Below, piece by piece: positions 18,179-26,955 of a DNA stretch of 64,000 nucleotides (its first letter is position 1; each line of letters begins with the position of its first letter). The translations under genes and the position numbers were made by a program. The DNA comes from Aureibaculum flavum (GTDB lineage: Bacteria; Bacteroidota; Bacteroidia; Flavobacteriales; Flavobacteriaceae). The stretch spans positions 372,001-436,000 of the forward strand of contig NZ_JAEHFJ010000002.1 in the NCBI RefSeq assembly GCF_016406085.1, written 5' to 3'. Under the pieces are notes generated by a model. The model had not been told where the DNA came from, made no database searches, and saw only the letters and a program-made list of their open reading frames with translations.

Positions 18179-19837
18179 TTACGGATTTACATTGGCCATA
18201 TTACCTTTCCAACCTTTATTAAATTGTTCCAAAAGTTTTGCAACAAGTTCTGGGTTTTCATCCGCTATATTCTTCGTTTCATTAGGGTCGTTTTTATGGT
18301 CATAAAGCTCAAAAAATACGGGTTCTGCAGCTGGGTCTCTATAATCTCTCCATACCATAAAACGATATTGTTCTGTTCGCATAGTGTACCCCATTAAATA
18401 ATTTTCAAACAAGTCTCTATCCCATTTATCACCTTGTTGTTTTTTTATTTTCCCTTCAACCTCTTCAATTAAAGGTCCGAAATAAGTTTCTCGCATACCT
18501 TTAGATAATGGGTTTGCAGCCCATTCACGTAATGCTGGCGTTGGAAATTGGGTAAAAGCTGCTGGTTTCCACTCCTTATTAGGATTAGTTAATAACGGAA
18601 CAAAGCTTTGCCCTTCTAAATGTTCTGGCAATGGAAGACCTGCCAATTCTGTAATGGTAGGATAGATATCAACAAGCTCTACCAAGGCATTAGATTTTGC
18701 ACCCCGTACCGATTTTGACATATCTGGTGTCCATATTATTAATGGAACACGTGTGGCAATTTCATAATTAGTTGCTTTACCCCAAATACCCATATCTCCT
18801 AAATGCCATCCGTGATCACTCCAAACAATTATTATCGTATTATCACGAACGCCAGCTTCATCTAAAGCATTTATCATTTTTCCTATTTGAGCATCGACAT
18901 AACTTACACTAGCCAAATAAGCATGTTTTAAAGTTCTTGCCATCTCATCACTTATTGGCCCTTTTTTAGGAATACCATATCTTGCTCTTAATTCAAATGA
19001 TGGATGAAGTCCCATTGCTGCACCATCTTCAGGTCCAGAAGTTTGTGTTGCCAATTTAATATCATCAGGGTTATACATATCCCAATATTTTTTTGGTGCC
19101 AACCAATCTAAATGTGGTTTTTTCATCCCCATTCCTAAAAAAAATGGTTTATCAGGATTTTTCGCTAACATATCCTTTAGAGTTACTATAGCCAACTCCG
19201 CATTATATCCGTCTTCGTAAAATGTATCTGGAACATCAGCTTTTTCATAAGCAGGTCCTTTACCCAGACCATTTCTAGGTGCATTTTTACCATATTTTTC
19301 TATTACCTCAGCCGTACTTTTTCTAAAAAGCTCTTGATTTTCAGGAAGAGCATATCCTCCCGGCGTTTTACTTTTTTCAATAGTCATTTTATTATATGCA
19401 GGCTCTCTACTCCATGATAATTTGGCATCGCCATACTTCTCGTTATGGTAAATTTTCCCGGTGCTAGTTGTTTCGTAACCATTGGCCCAAAAATATTGAG
19501 GTAAGGTTAAAATATCTGGGTTAAGATCTCTGAAATAAGTAAAATTCTCTATTACTTTAATAGTTTCAGGCCGTGCCCCTGTCATTAAACTAGCTCTTGA
19601 AGGGCTACAAATAGGCTCTTGACAATACGCATTGTTAAACAACAACCCTTGGCTCGCTAATTTATCTAAATTTGGAGTTATGGCTATCTCAGAACCATAT
19701 GCTCCTATTTCGGGCCTCAAATCATCAATAGCCAGAAATAAAATGTTAGGTTTTTTATTCGGTTCTTCTTCCGTAACTTCTTTAGTTTTACAACTAACAA
19801 TTAACACAAGTAGAAAAAGGATATTTACGATTCTCAT
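18179..19837 (-). CDS. S1 sulfatase, iduronate-2-sulfatase-like, lipoprotein (CSPSR)
   Basis: A 552-residue sulfatase with formylglycine precursor Cys77 in ICSPSRASLMTG and lipobox LIVSC (Cys16). AIDDLRPEIGAYG near residue 36 and the TGKIYHNEKYG segment are typical of the iduronate-2-sulfatase-like branch, which in marine loci removes sulfate from galactan units. WSDHGWHLGDMG gives the second metal/substrate loop. The gene is 12 bases ahead of the GH16 gene and 30 bases after the DUF4380-like gene, so it is mid-operon. An exo-acting galactan or anhydrogalactose sulfatase is likely, inferred from branch and neighbours. Confidence 0.92.
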   Translation of the reverse strand: MRIVNILFLLVLIVSCKTKEVTEEEPNKKPNILFLAIDDLRPEIGAYGSEIAITPNLDKLASQGLLFNNAYCQEPICSPSRASLMTGARPETIKVIENFTYFRDLNPDILTLPQYFWANGYETTSTGKIYHNEKYGDAKLSWSREPAYNKMTIEKSKTPGGYALPENQELFRKSTAEVIEKYGKNAPRNGLGKGPAYEKADVPDTFYEDGYNAELAIVTLKDMLAKNPDKPFFLGMGMKKPHLDWLAPKKYWDMYNPDDIKLATQTSGPEDGAAMGLHPSFELRARYGIPKKGPISDEMARTLKHAYLASVSYVDAQIGKMINALDEAGVRDNTIIIVWSDHGWHLGDMGIWGKATNYEIATRVPLIIWTPDMSKSVRGAKSNALVELVDIYPTITELAGLPLPEHLEGQSFVPLLTNPNKEWKPAAFTQFPTPALREWAANPLSKGMRETYFGPLIEEVEGKIKKQQGDKWDRDLFENYLMGYTMRTEQYRFMVWRDYRDPAAEPVFFELYDHKNDPNETKNIADENPELVAKLLEQFNKGWKGNMANVNP

Positions 19838-19867
19838 ATTATTTAGTTTAATTATTTTATATTAACA

Positions 19868-21328
19868 CTACTGTATTTTCAAATTTACTTCATCAAGATT
19901 ATGTTCATTAGAATTGCTATCTTTAATTAAAATAATAGCTTTAGAAGCATTCTTGTGTTTTTCTAACGTATAACTAACCCTGAAAGCACTTAAAGGATTT
20001 ACCTTTTGGAGAAATATATCTTTAATAATACTATTTGACTTATCCATTAAACGAACTACTGCATCTCCTTCATAAAAAACACCATAACTTCCCTTTAATT
20101 TATTGATTTTAGTATCAAAACTTAATTTATTTGTGATAACACCTGTTTCATTTACGTCAAGAACAGGAAATGAAGAAACTTTTGCAGCTCCATGAATTTC
20201 TTTATAGTCAAAACTTTTACCTGGTTGGAGCGTATACAAGGGCGTTTTTACCTCAGTTTCAAGATAGCCTGTTTCCATACCACTCATAAATATGGATACA
20301 TTTAAACCATGGTCATATTCTAATGAAGGATTATAGGGTTCTAAAATTTTAGCAAAGACTGTGTTATTAATTTTATTTACATAGCATACCCAAGACTTTG
20401 ATGAGATGATGTGAAATCCACTCATTAAATAATAATCATAATGCATTTCAAAAACTCCAGGTGCAACTTCACCCGTCCAGTTGGTACCATTATTATAAAA
20501 ACGTTTTACATCTTCTGGGTTATTTTTATCAATAGGCATTCTGTTCCTGTTAACATACCTCCATCTCGAATCAGCTGTGCCCATAATTTCATACTGCTTA
20601 TCATTTGGAAGTTTATATTTTTTATCGAAAGGAACATAGGCTAAAAAATTTTCGCCGTCTTCTAATTCTGGTTTACTACGAGAAACATGCTGACTAGACG
20701 TCATAATTCCTCTTTTTATCGTTTTATCTCCTGCGTTTTTTAGCGTGTGGTTGATATAAACCAAACTACTATTCGGTTTAATATATAGACTTCTACTATA
20801 TTGCAATTGTTCATCAATTGTAGCTGGTTGATTAAATAATTTCGTTTTGCCGTTATAGGTTGGAACAGGTAAGTTTTGAATACCAGAAGTTACTTTTATA
20901 CTTTTATAACCTTCAGCATTGGTAGTTATTTCTGCATTATAAGGACTATCACCAATAATTGCAGGCGGTGGCCAACGTTGCGTTTTATCTCCATTACTAT
21001 TGATAGCACAATTTTCTATCGGTAAGGGTACCAATCTATAACCACCAAAATTTCGCCATTCGTTTTTCTTTACTAAATCTGTTGGAGTAAAAGACTTACC
21101 AAACATCTTAGGATTTAACCATAATGATGGGACGTCTCCTAAATTATATTCAAGAATTCTTCCAGCAGCCTTAGGCACAACCGCTATACTTATATATTTG
21201 TTTTTTGCTACAAAAACACTATCCCATTGCCAATTATTATAATTCTTTTCAACTGAAACCGTAGCTTGCTGAGCTACACAACAATTGATAATTATTAAAC
21301 TGAAAATAGTAAATAGAATATTCTTCAT
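19868..21328 (-). CDS. Exported DUF4380-like protein of unknown function
   Basis: A 486-residue exported protein with a signal peptide ending around CCVAQ. The AAGRILEYNLGD and WRNFGGYRLVPLP segments and a later WPPPAIIGD motif resemble DUF4380-type proteins, a beta-sandwich group with a fold like sugar mutarotases. The second half is beta-rich with no recognised motif. It is embedded between a sugar porter (102 bases upstream) and a sulfatase (30 bases downstream), so a role on the released sugar or oligosaccharide is likely. A mutarotase, a lyase and a non-catalytic binding protein are all possible. No catalytic residues can be assigned with confidence. Confidence 0.7.
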   Translation of the reverse strand: MKNILFTIFSLIIINCCVAQQATVSVEKNYNNWQWDSVFVAKNKYISIAVVPKAAGRILEYNLGDVPSLWLNPKMFGKSFTPTDLVKKNEWRNFGGYRLVPLPIENCAINSNGDKTQRWPPPAIIGDSPYNAEITTNAEGYKSIKVTSGIQNLPVPTYNGKTKLFNQPATIDEQLQYSRSLYIKPNSSLVYINHTLKNAGDKTIKRGIMTSSQHVSRSKPELEDGENFLAYVPFDKKYKLPNDKQYEIMGTADSRWRYVNRNRMPIDKNNPEDVKRFYNNGTNWTGEVAPGVFEMHYDYYLMSGFHIISSKSWVCYVNKINNTVFAKILEPYNPSLEYDHGLNVSIFMSGMETGYLETEVKTPLYTLQPGKSFDYKEIHGAAKVSSFPVLDVNETGVITNKLSFDTKINKLKGSYGVFYEGDAVVRLMDKSNSIIKDIFLQKVNPLSAFRVSYTLEKHKNASKAIILIKDSNSNEHNLDEVNLKIQ

Positions 21329-21350
21329 TTTAGAACTCTTTTTAAGTACT

Positions 21351-21358
21351 CAAATGTA
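21351..21358 (-). promoter_or_regulatory. Candidate -7 element ahead of the DUF4380-like gene
   Basis: Minus-strand TACATTTG matches TAnnTTTG and lies 23 bases before the start codon, in the 102-base gap after the sugar porter gene. No clear -33 element is present. It could give internal transcription of the distal half of the operon. Confidence 0.3.
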
Positions 21359-21430
21359 AATCAGATTTACTCGAAATGACTTATTAATTTTACCTCTAAA
21401 GCGTACTATATTAACCTTAACTTAAAATAA

Positions 21431-23005
21431 TTATTCTTTGGATTTTACCTGAAGTTTTGCTTGAATTTCTTCAATGGTTAAATTTTTTGTTTCTGGCAAA
21501 TACTTAAATAGTATCAGCAAGCCTATAAATACTAGTCCTCCGTAAAACAAAAATATGGTACTGGCCCCCATATTTGCGAGTTGCCAGGGAAAGAAAAATT
21601 GAGTTAGTGCACTAATAGTACTCGAGAGTAAAGCGAAAAATGGTATGGCTATACCCCTTAAAGAAATTGGAAAAATTTCAGACAACAGCACCCACATTAT
21701 CGGTCCGACAGAAAAATGAAATGCTGCAATAAAACTTAAAATTCCTATCAAGATTAATGTGGCATTTAATACGGCAGACTTCTGTAAAAACACACTCGAA
21801 TTATCTCGTGCAGAAATCTCTCCCATCACACTTTTAACTGCTTCTTTAAACTCAATATCTGTGGCAAATTGTTTGCCTACCAAAGTGGTTAATTTATTTA
21901 CATCCTGAATATCTTGCATTTCTGCAATAGCTTCATTAGTAACTTCATATTTTGCAGTACCAAATCCGTAAGCACAAACTCCTAAGCTTAAAATAACCCA
22001 AATCAATCCCCAAATCATCATAGGCCGTCTACCCATTTTATCTATTAGTACTAATGATAAAATAGTAAAAATTACACTCACTAACCCTATCCAAATGGCC
22101 TGCTCAAATGCGGCATTTTGACCTAACCCTAACTGCTCCATCACGGTTGGTGCGTAAGTTAGTACGGCATTGATACCTGTCGATTGCTGAACGATAGCCA
22201 TGGTAAAGGCCACGATAGCCACAATACGCATTTTTTTACTGAAGATCTCTTTTAATTGGGTTCCAACTGACCTGTCTTGATTACTATTTTCAACACTTTC
22301 TTTCATTTCAGCAACATGTGCTTCAATTTCACTTTCTGGAATAACTTTGGCTAGGGTTAATTTTGCTTCATTGTACTTCCCTTTGTAAACTAACCAGGCC
22401 GGACTTCGAGGTACCATATATAATAATCCTAACCATATTAAAGCTGGAACAATTTCAATACCTAGCATCCATCGCCAAGTATGTTCTCGTAAACCCCATG
22501 TTGTAACCCACTCTGCATTAGAATTGGTAGTTTGTAACAACCAATAATTTATAAAATAAGCTGCGGTTAAACCAATTACGATATTTATTTGGGTCATAGA
22601 CACTAACTTCCCTCGCCATTCTGCTGGTGCTATTTCACCAATATACATGGCTGCTAATGTAATGGAACTGAAAGCCAATCCTCCAAGAAAACGTGCAGCA
22701 AACAAGGTTGCAAATGAAGGTGCAAAGGCAGAGCCCAACGCTGAAATTAAGTACATGGCAGCAATAATTTTTAATGTTGCTTTTCTCCCATATTTGTTAC
22801 TAGACCAAGCCGCAAGTGGCAATGCTACCAATACACCAATACCTGGTCCAAAACCTAAAGCTCCTACCTGCCAAGGGTTTAAATTAAATTCAGCTGTAAT
22901 GAATTTAAATGCTCCCGAAATTAATGCGGCATCAAGACCAAACACAAAACCTCCCATGGCAACGATGGTAGAATATGTAAAGGCATTTCTTTTGAATGAA
23001 CTCAT
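21431..23005 (-). CDS. MFS sugar porter
   Basis: A 524-residue inner-membrane transporter of the sugar-porter branch of the major facilitator superfamily, most likely a sugar/H+ symporter. Seen: about 12 hydrophobic segments; the loop motif KYGRKA between helices 2 and 3 and its repeat DKMGRRP after helix 8; VPRSPAWLV after helix 6 (the PESPRWL equivalent); and PETKNLT at the C-terminus. An extra polar loop of about 60 residues lies between helices 9 and 10. It is in the middle of the sulfatase/GH run, so it probably brings galactose, anhydrogalactose or a disaccharide from periplasm to cytoplasm, where the dehydrogenase, galK and galT act. Confidence 0.93.
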   Translation of the reverse strand: MSSFKRNAFTYSTIVAMGGFVFGLDAALISGAFKFITAEFNLNPWQVGALGFGPGIGVLVALPLAAWSSNKYGRKATLKIIAAMYLISALGSAFAPSFATLFAARFLGGLAFSSITLAAMYIGEIAPAEWRGKLVSMTQINIVIGLTAAYFINYWLLQTTNSNAEWVTTWGLREHTWRWMLGIEIVPALIWLGLLYMVPRSPAWLVYKGKYNEAKLTLAKVIPESEIEAHVAEMKESVENSNQDRSVGTQLKEIFSKKMRIVAIVAFTMAIVQQSTGINAVLTYAPTVMEQLGLGQNAAFEQAIWIGLVSVIFTILSLVLIDKMGRRPMMIWGLIWVILSLGVCAYGFGTAKYEVTNEAIAEMQDIQDVNKLTTLVGKQFATDIEFKEAVKSVMGEISARDNSSVFLQKSAVLNATLILIGILSFIAAFHFSVGPIMWVLLSEIFPISLRGIAIPFFALLSSTISALTQFFFPWQLANMGASTIFLFYGGLVFIGLLILFKYLPETKNLTIEEIQAKLQVKSKE

Positions 23006-23041
23006 AGTGATTGATATTTAGTTAGTTTGTTTTTAGATTGA

Positions 23042-24934
23042 TTAAATCCCAATCTTAATCTTTTTATTTACTGTTGAAATTGTCTTATTTTCAGTTTCCC
23101 CATTTGTCCAAGTTACTTTCACCTTAATTGTCTTGCACTTACTTAGACCAAAATTCACAAAATTATTATGACTTAGCGAATAAGAAGCTCCAGTGCTACC
23201 AACACGTTGAATTTGATGATTTCCACATGACTCAATTTCAACTAAAGCACCTAAGGCAGATGCTTTTTCGGTTTTAGAATTACCAACCTCAACCGTTATA
23301 TAATTATTATCTTTTGCTGCAGATAATTCATTTTTAAACAAATGCCATTTGCCGCGTTCGTTACCTAGTACAACATCTACTTTTCCATCTTGGTTATAAT
23401 CAAATGTTTCAACTGCCATACCAATGGCTCCTAATTCTGGAGAAATAACATTATGTTTTTCCAATTTTTTAAACCCTGAATCTTTTGAATTTAAATATAT
23501 AATGGACGCGTTAGCGTGAATTAAATCACCTCGCTTAACCACTAGTAAATCTTGAAATCCGTTATTGTCAAAATCTGCAACACTAACAGCCATTGTATGC
23601 TCTTTATTTGACAAACCAAATTCCTTAGTAACATTTTTAAATCGCTTTCCTGTATTTTCTAATAGAATATCATTAAAGCCTTCAGGATGTTTTCCTTCTG
23701 GATAATTCTCTACACCATGAACAACTCCTGTGGCAGGAGCCCAAAGAAAACCTGCTATTCGCCATTTTCTATTGCCCACATAACCAATATACCAACCTTT
23801 TTTTTCACTATAATCTGCATTATCTGGAAAACCAAGTGCATCACTATTAACCAATCTAATATTTTTACCTGAATGGGTTTCACCTTCAAACTCATAATCA
23901 TAAGAAGCCTCTCCAATAAAATATGTATCATTGTTCGGCCATTGCGATTGGAAATTTTCTAAATTTAAAACATCTCCTACTTCCAAGTCTTCTAATTGAA
24001 AAGCACCACGTTTGGTAAAAAAACCAAGAGTCTTGGATTCTTTATCAAAAAAAGTTTCACCAATTGCGAACTCATTACCTCGAGTAATGAATAAATCAAA
24101 ATCGCCATCATTATCAAAATCAATTTCAGCAATAGCGGTAACATCTTCAATTTTTTCAGGAAATAGTTTATTCGATACATCTTCAAACGACAAATCTCCA
24201 TTTCCTGAGTAAGCCTTTAATGGACCATTACCATATAAGATAATATCAAAATTATTGTCACCGTTAAAATCAGTAACTAAGGTTTTTTGACCGTTCATTT
24301 TTATTGCAGGTAATGTTGAATGTAGAATTAATTGCCCTTTGCCGTTATTTTCATATATATAATTTTCACTTTCTACTTTTTTTGTAGCATCCGGAAAAGC
24401 AAAGTTTAGTAAGTCTAAATCACCATCGTTATCACCATCAATAAATGCAACTGTACGACCTCGCATCATTGCTAAAGGCTCTTTAAAATCGCCTAATTCA
24501 ATAAAATTACGATCTTTAGTAACTCGAAATATCTTAGAATTTCTAGCATTACTACCAGAGCCTCCACCCCGTGACATGATAATTTCTAAATTACCATCTT
24601 TATCAAAATCACCTACAGAAATACCATGTAAATCTCCCATAATAATATCATATGGCTTAGTGAATTTACCATTGTTATTCCATTGCACTTGCACTGCATA
24701 ACCATGATCATTTATAAGTAAATCTAGATGCCCGTCTTGATCTAAATCTGCAATTACAGGCGAGTCCCATTTACGCAAGTCTTTTTCTTGTCTTGGAAAT
24801 TCTTTAAAAACTTCGGTAAAAGTATTTTTTAGTACATTCGTTTGTGCAGTAAGGCAAACTTGGATTAACAGGAGCATTAAAACACTACAAACGCTACTCT
24901 TTTTCGATATTGTAATATTGCTTATTAAGTACAT
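23042..24934 (-). CDS. Exported FG-GAP/VCBS repeat protein with ASPIC/UnbV C-terminus
   Basis: A 630-residue exported protein of the CRTAC1 type. After a signal segment (about 12-30) there are at least seven calcium-binding FG-GAP motifs, for example DLDQDGHLD, DFDKDGNLE, DGDNDGDLD, DFDNDGDFD, DFDNNGFQD and DYNQDGKVD, indicating a beta-propeller. A tryptophan-rich insert (about 330-420) separates the fourth and fifth of these. The C-terminal 100 residues match ASPIC/UnbV (GSTGASYSLSHN and FGLSKC). No enzyme motif is recognised. It lies 18 bases after the GH127 gene and 37 bases before the sugar porter gene and is firmly part of the operon. Glycan binding, or a so far undescribed activity on anhydrogalactose units, is possible. 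Confidence 0.88.
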   Translation of the reverse strand: MYLISNITISKKSSVCSVLMLLLIQVCLTAQTNVLKNTFTEVFKEFPRQEKDLRKWDSPVIADLDQDGHLDLLINDHGYAVQVQWNNNGKFTKPYDIIMGDLHGISVGDFDKDGNLEIIMSRGGGSGSNARNSKIFRVTKDRNFIELGDFKEPLAMMRGRTVAFIDGDNDGDLDLLNFAFPDATKKVESENYIYENNGKGQLILHSTLPAIKMNGQKTLVTDFNGDNNFDIILYGNGPLKAYSGNGDLSFEDVSNKLFPEKIEDVTAIAEIDFDNDGDFDLFITRGNEFAIGETFFDKESKTLGFFTKRGAFQLEDLEVGDVLNLENFQSQWPNNDTYFIGEASYDYEFEGETHSGKNIRLVNSDALGFPDNADYSEKKGWYIGYVGNRKWRIAGFLWAPATGVVHGVENYPEGKHPEGFNDILLENTGKRFKNVTKEFGLSNKEHTMAVSVADFDNNGFQDLLVVKRGDLIHANASIIYLNSKDSGFKKLEKHNVISPELGAIGMAVETFDYNQDGKVDVVLGNERGKWHLFKNELSAAKDNNYITVEVGNSKTEKASALGALVEIESCGNHQIQRVGSTGASYSLSHNNFVNFGLSKCKTIKVKVTWTNGETENKTISTVNKKIKIGI

Positions 24935-24951
24935 AAAAGTGTATTTTATTA

Positions 24952-26943
24952 TTAATTATTCCAAACGATTGGCATAAAAACAGTCATTTCTGCTTGCCCT
25001 CTATTACTCCAAGCGAAATAAGGAACTAGTTGTGTTTTATGAGATTTCCAAGATGGTTTTTTAACCGCCTGATACATATCATCTTTCTTATCTTCTCTAA
25101 TTAAAAGTTCTGTATTAATTACAGTTACGCCTTCTAAAAAACCATCCTTATGCACTGCTTCAAATTGATCATTACCGTTAAAATACACATCTAAGATTGA
25201 TGTATCTTTAGGTAAATCTGGAGTTTCTATACAATAAACAATTGGACCTCTTTTTACAGCCACTTGGTTTCTTACTTCTTCTATTCTATTATGACCTTCA
25301 ATTAAAGTCACTTCCATTGGCATATCTAAGGTAATAGTATCGCCAGCCTTCCAAGCTCTACTTATAGTTGCGAAAGTACCTGGTTTCACTTCAACATTTA
25401 CCTCTTTATCATTTATTTTTAATGTGCTACCAACAGCCCATTTTGGAATTCTAACTTTGATTTCAAAAGCGGAATCTTTACATTCATCAATTGTAATTTT
25501 TACCAGACCTTTCCAAGGATACTCTGTATCTTGAGATAGTTTTATTACAGAACCATCTAATAGTGTTGTATCTAAATTATTTGCTCCAAATAACACTACA
25601 GCAACTCCATTTTCAGATAAATTATAAGCCCATCCCGAACTTTTACATATTGTTCTTACTAAGTTTGGCGGACAACAAAAACATTCTAAATAGGGTTGTC
25701 TTACAGGACTTTCTGTTACATCTGCATGTGCATCATAATCTCTTGTATCATTAACCATTCGTAAAGGGTTTGAATAGAAATACTCTTTTCCTTCTAAACT
25801 TATACCTGACAAACCACTGTTATACAATACCAATTCAATAATATCTGCATATCTCGATTCTCCGTAAATCCCCATCATTCTGCTACTAAACATAGCATTA
25901 CAAAGGTTGGCACAGGTTTCATTATATGCTGTCATATTTGGCATCATATACGCATCGATAAAACCTTCTTCAATCATATCTAAACTAGTTGACGCACCAT
26001 AATGTGCTTGGCCAACAGCACCAGTTACATACATTTTTTTACCTGTAACATTTTCCCATAACTTATCTAATGCATCGATTAAGGCTTTCTCTCCAGTTTC
26101 AGCATAAACATCAGCTGCACCTGCATAATAATACAAAGCTAACACCGCATGACCCACAGCCTCCTTAGACTCTCTTAATGGAGTTCTTTCTTGCACCATA
26201 TCACCAATAGGATAACCTTCAGTTGTATCATCGTGTTTTATTTCAAAGGTTCCCCTTCTATTAATAAATTTTTCAGCTAGCTTTAAATATCTTTTATCTC
26301 TTGTAGTTCTGTACAACTCTACCAAGCCCATTATTTGCGTTTGATTAAATCCAAAACGCTGATAATGCTTGGTATCTGGCATAAAATATGTATATAACAA
26401 ATCAGCCGCTTTAATAGCAATATTCAAGAAGTTGGGCTGTCCCGTTAAACGATAATGTACAGTACCGGCAATAAACAAATGTCCATAATTGTACATTTCA
26501 TGGTATTTTCTGTTCTCAAAGCGGTCTACACCTTTTGTGATTTGAACATACGAATGTATATACCCATCATCCTCTTGAGCTTTACCAATAATTTCGATGT
26601 ATTCATCTAATTCTTTTAATAAAGAAGCTTTTTTAGTCAAGCCATATATGTACATTTTGGCTTCCATAAATTTATAGAAGTCACCATCATGCCAAAAAAA
26701 ACCTTTATGTTCGCCTTCTTTTTCTCCAGCAGCGATTTTAAAATTGTTTAATCCATGACCAATGTCACCACACAATAAATCTCCCATGTATGGAAGCATT
26801 TTTTCTTCAGCATTCTTAACTTTTTCTGACCAAAAACCTGAAGTCCATTTACAATCGCCAAAATTGATACTTTTTAATTTTACAAACGGGCTTTCTGAAG
26901 TGTTTGTAATTGCCTTATTATGAAGTTTTGAAACTGTGCTCAT
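24952..26943 (-). CDS. GH127 glycoside hydrolase, likely exo-3,6-anhydro-D-galactosidase
   Basis: A 663-residue enzyme of family GH127 (DUF1680). Start taken at the ATG at 26943; a TTG one codon earlier also gives an open frame. The zinc/cysteine site known from the beta-L-arabinofuranosidase HypBA1 is complete: Glu342 and Cys344 in NETCANLCN, and Cys423-Cys424 in ECFCCPPN. One of this Cys pair would be the nucleophile. GH127 includes enzymes that release 3,6-anhydro-D-galactose from carrageenan oligosaccharides, which fits the linked GH16, sulfatase and anhydrosugar catabolic genes. There is no signal peptide, so it should act in the cytoplasm on imported, desulfated oligosaccharides. It is 10 bases after the preceding GH16 gene. 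Confidence 0.92.
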   Translation of the reverse strand: MSTVSKLHNKAITNTSESPFVKLKSINFGDCKWTSGFWSEKVKNAEEKMLPYMGDLLCGDIGHGLNNFKIAAGEKEGEHKGFFWHDGDFYKFMEAKMYIYGLTKKASLLKELDEYIEIIGKAQEDDGYIHSYVQITKGVDRFENRKYHEMYNYGHLFIAGTVHYRLTGQPNFLNIAIKAADLLYTYFMPDTKHYQRFGFNQTQIMGLVELYRTTRDKRYLKLAEKFINRRGTFEIKHDDTTEGYPIGDMVQERTPLRESKEAVGHAVLALYYYAGAADVYAETGEKALIDALDKLWENVTGKKMYVTGAVGQAHYGASTSLDMIEEGFIDAYMMPNMTAYNETCANLCNAMFSSRMMGIYGESRYADIIELVLYNSGLSGISLEGKEYFYSNPLRMVNDTRDYDAHADVTESPVRQPYLECFCCPPNLVRTICKSSGWAYNLSENGVAVVLFGANNLDTTLLDGSVIKLSQDTEYPWKGLVKITIDECKDSAFEIKVRIPKWAVGSTLKINDKEVNVEVKPGTFATISRAWKAGDTITLDMPMEVTLIEGHNRIEEVRNQVAVKRGPIVYCIETPDLPKDTSILDVYFNGNDQFEAVHKDGFLEGVTVINTELLIREDKKDDMYQAVKKPSWKSHKTQLVPYFAWSNRGQAEMTVFMPIVWNN

Positions 26944-26955
26944 CAATGTATATTC

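Noticed and set aside
26944-26946. TTG start for GH127 one codon before the ATG
   Set aside because: The adjacent ATG at 26943 is the simpler start and nothing supports the extra residue.
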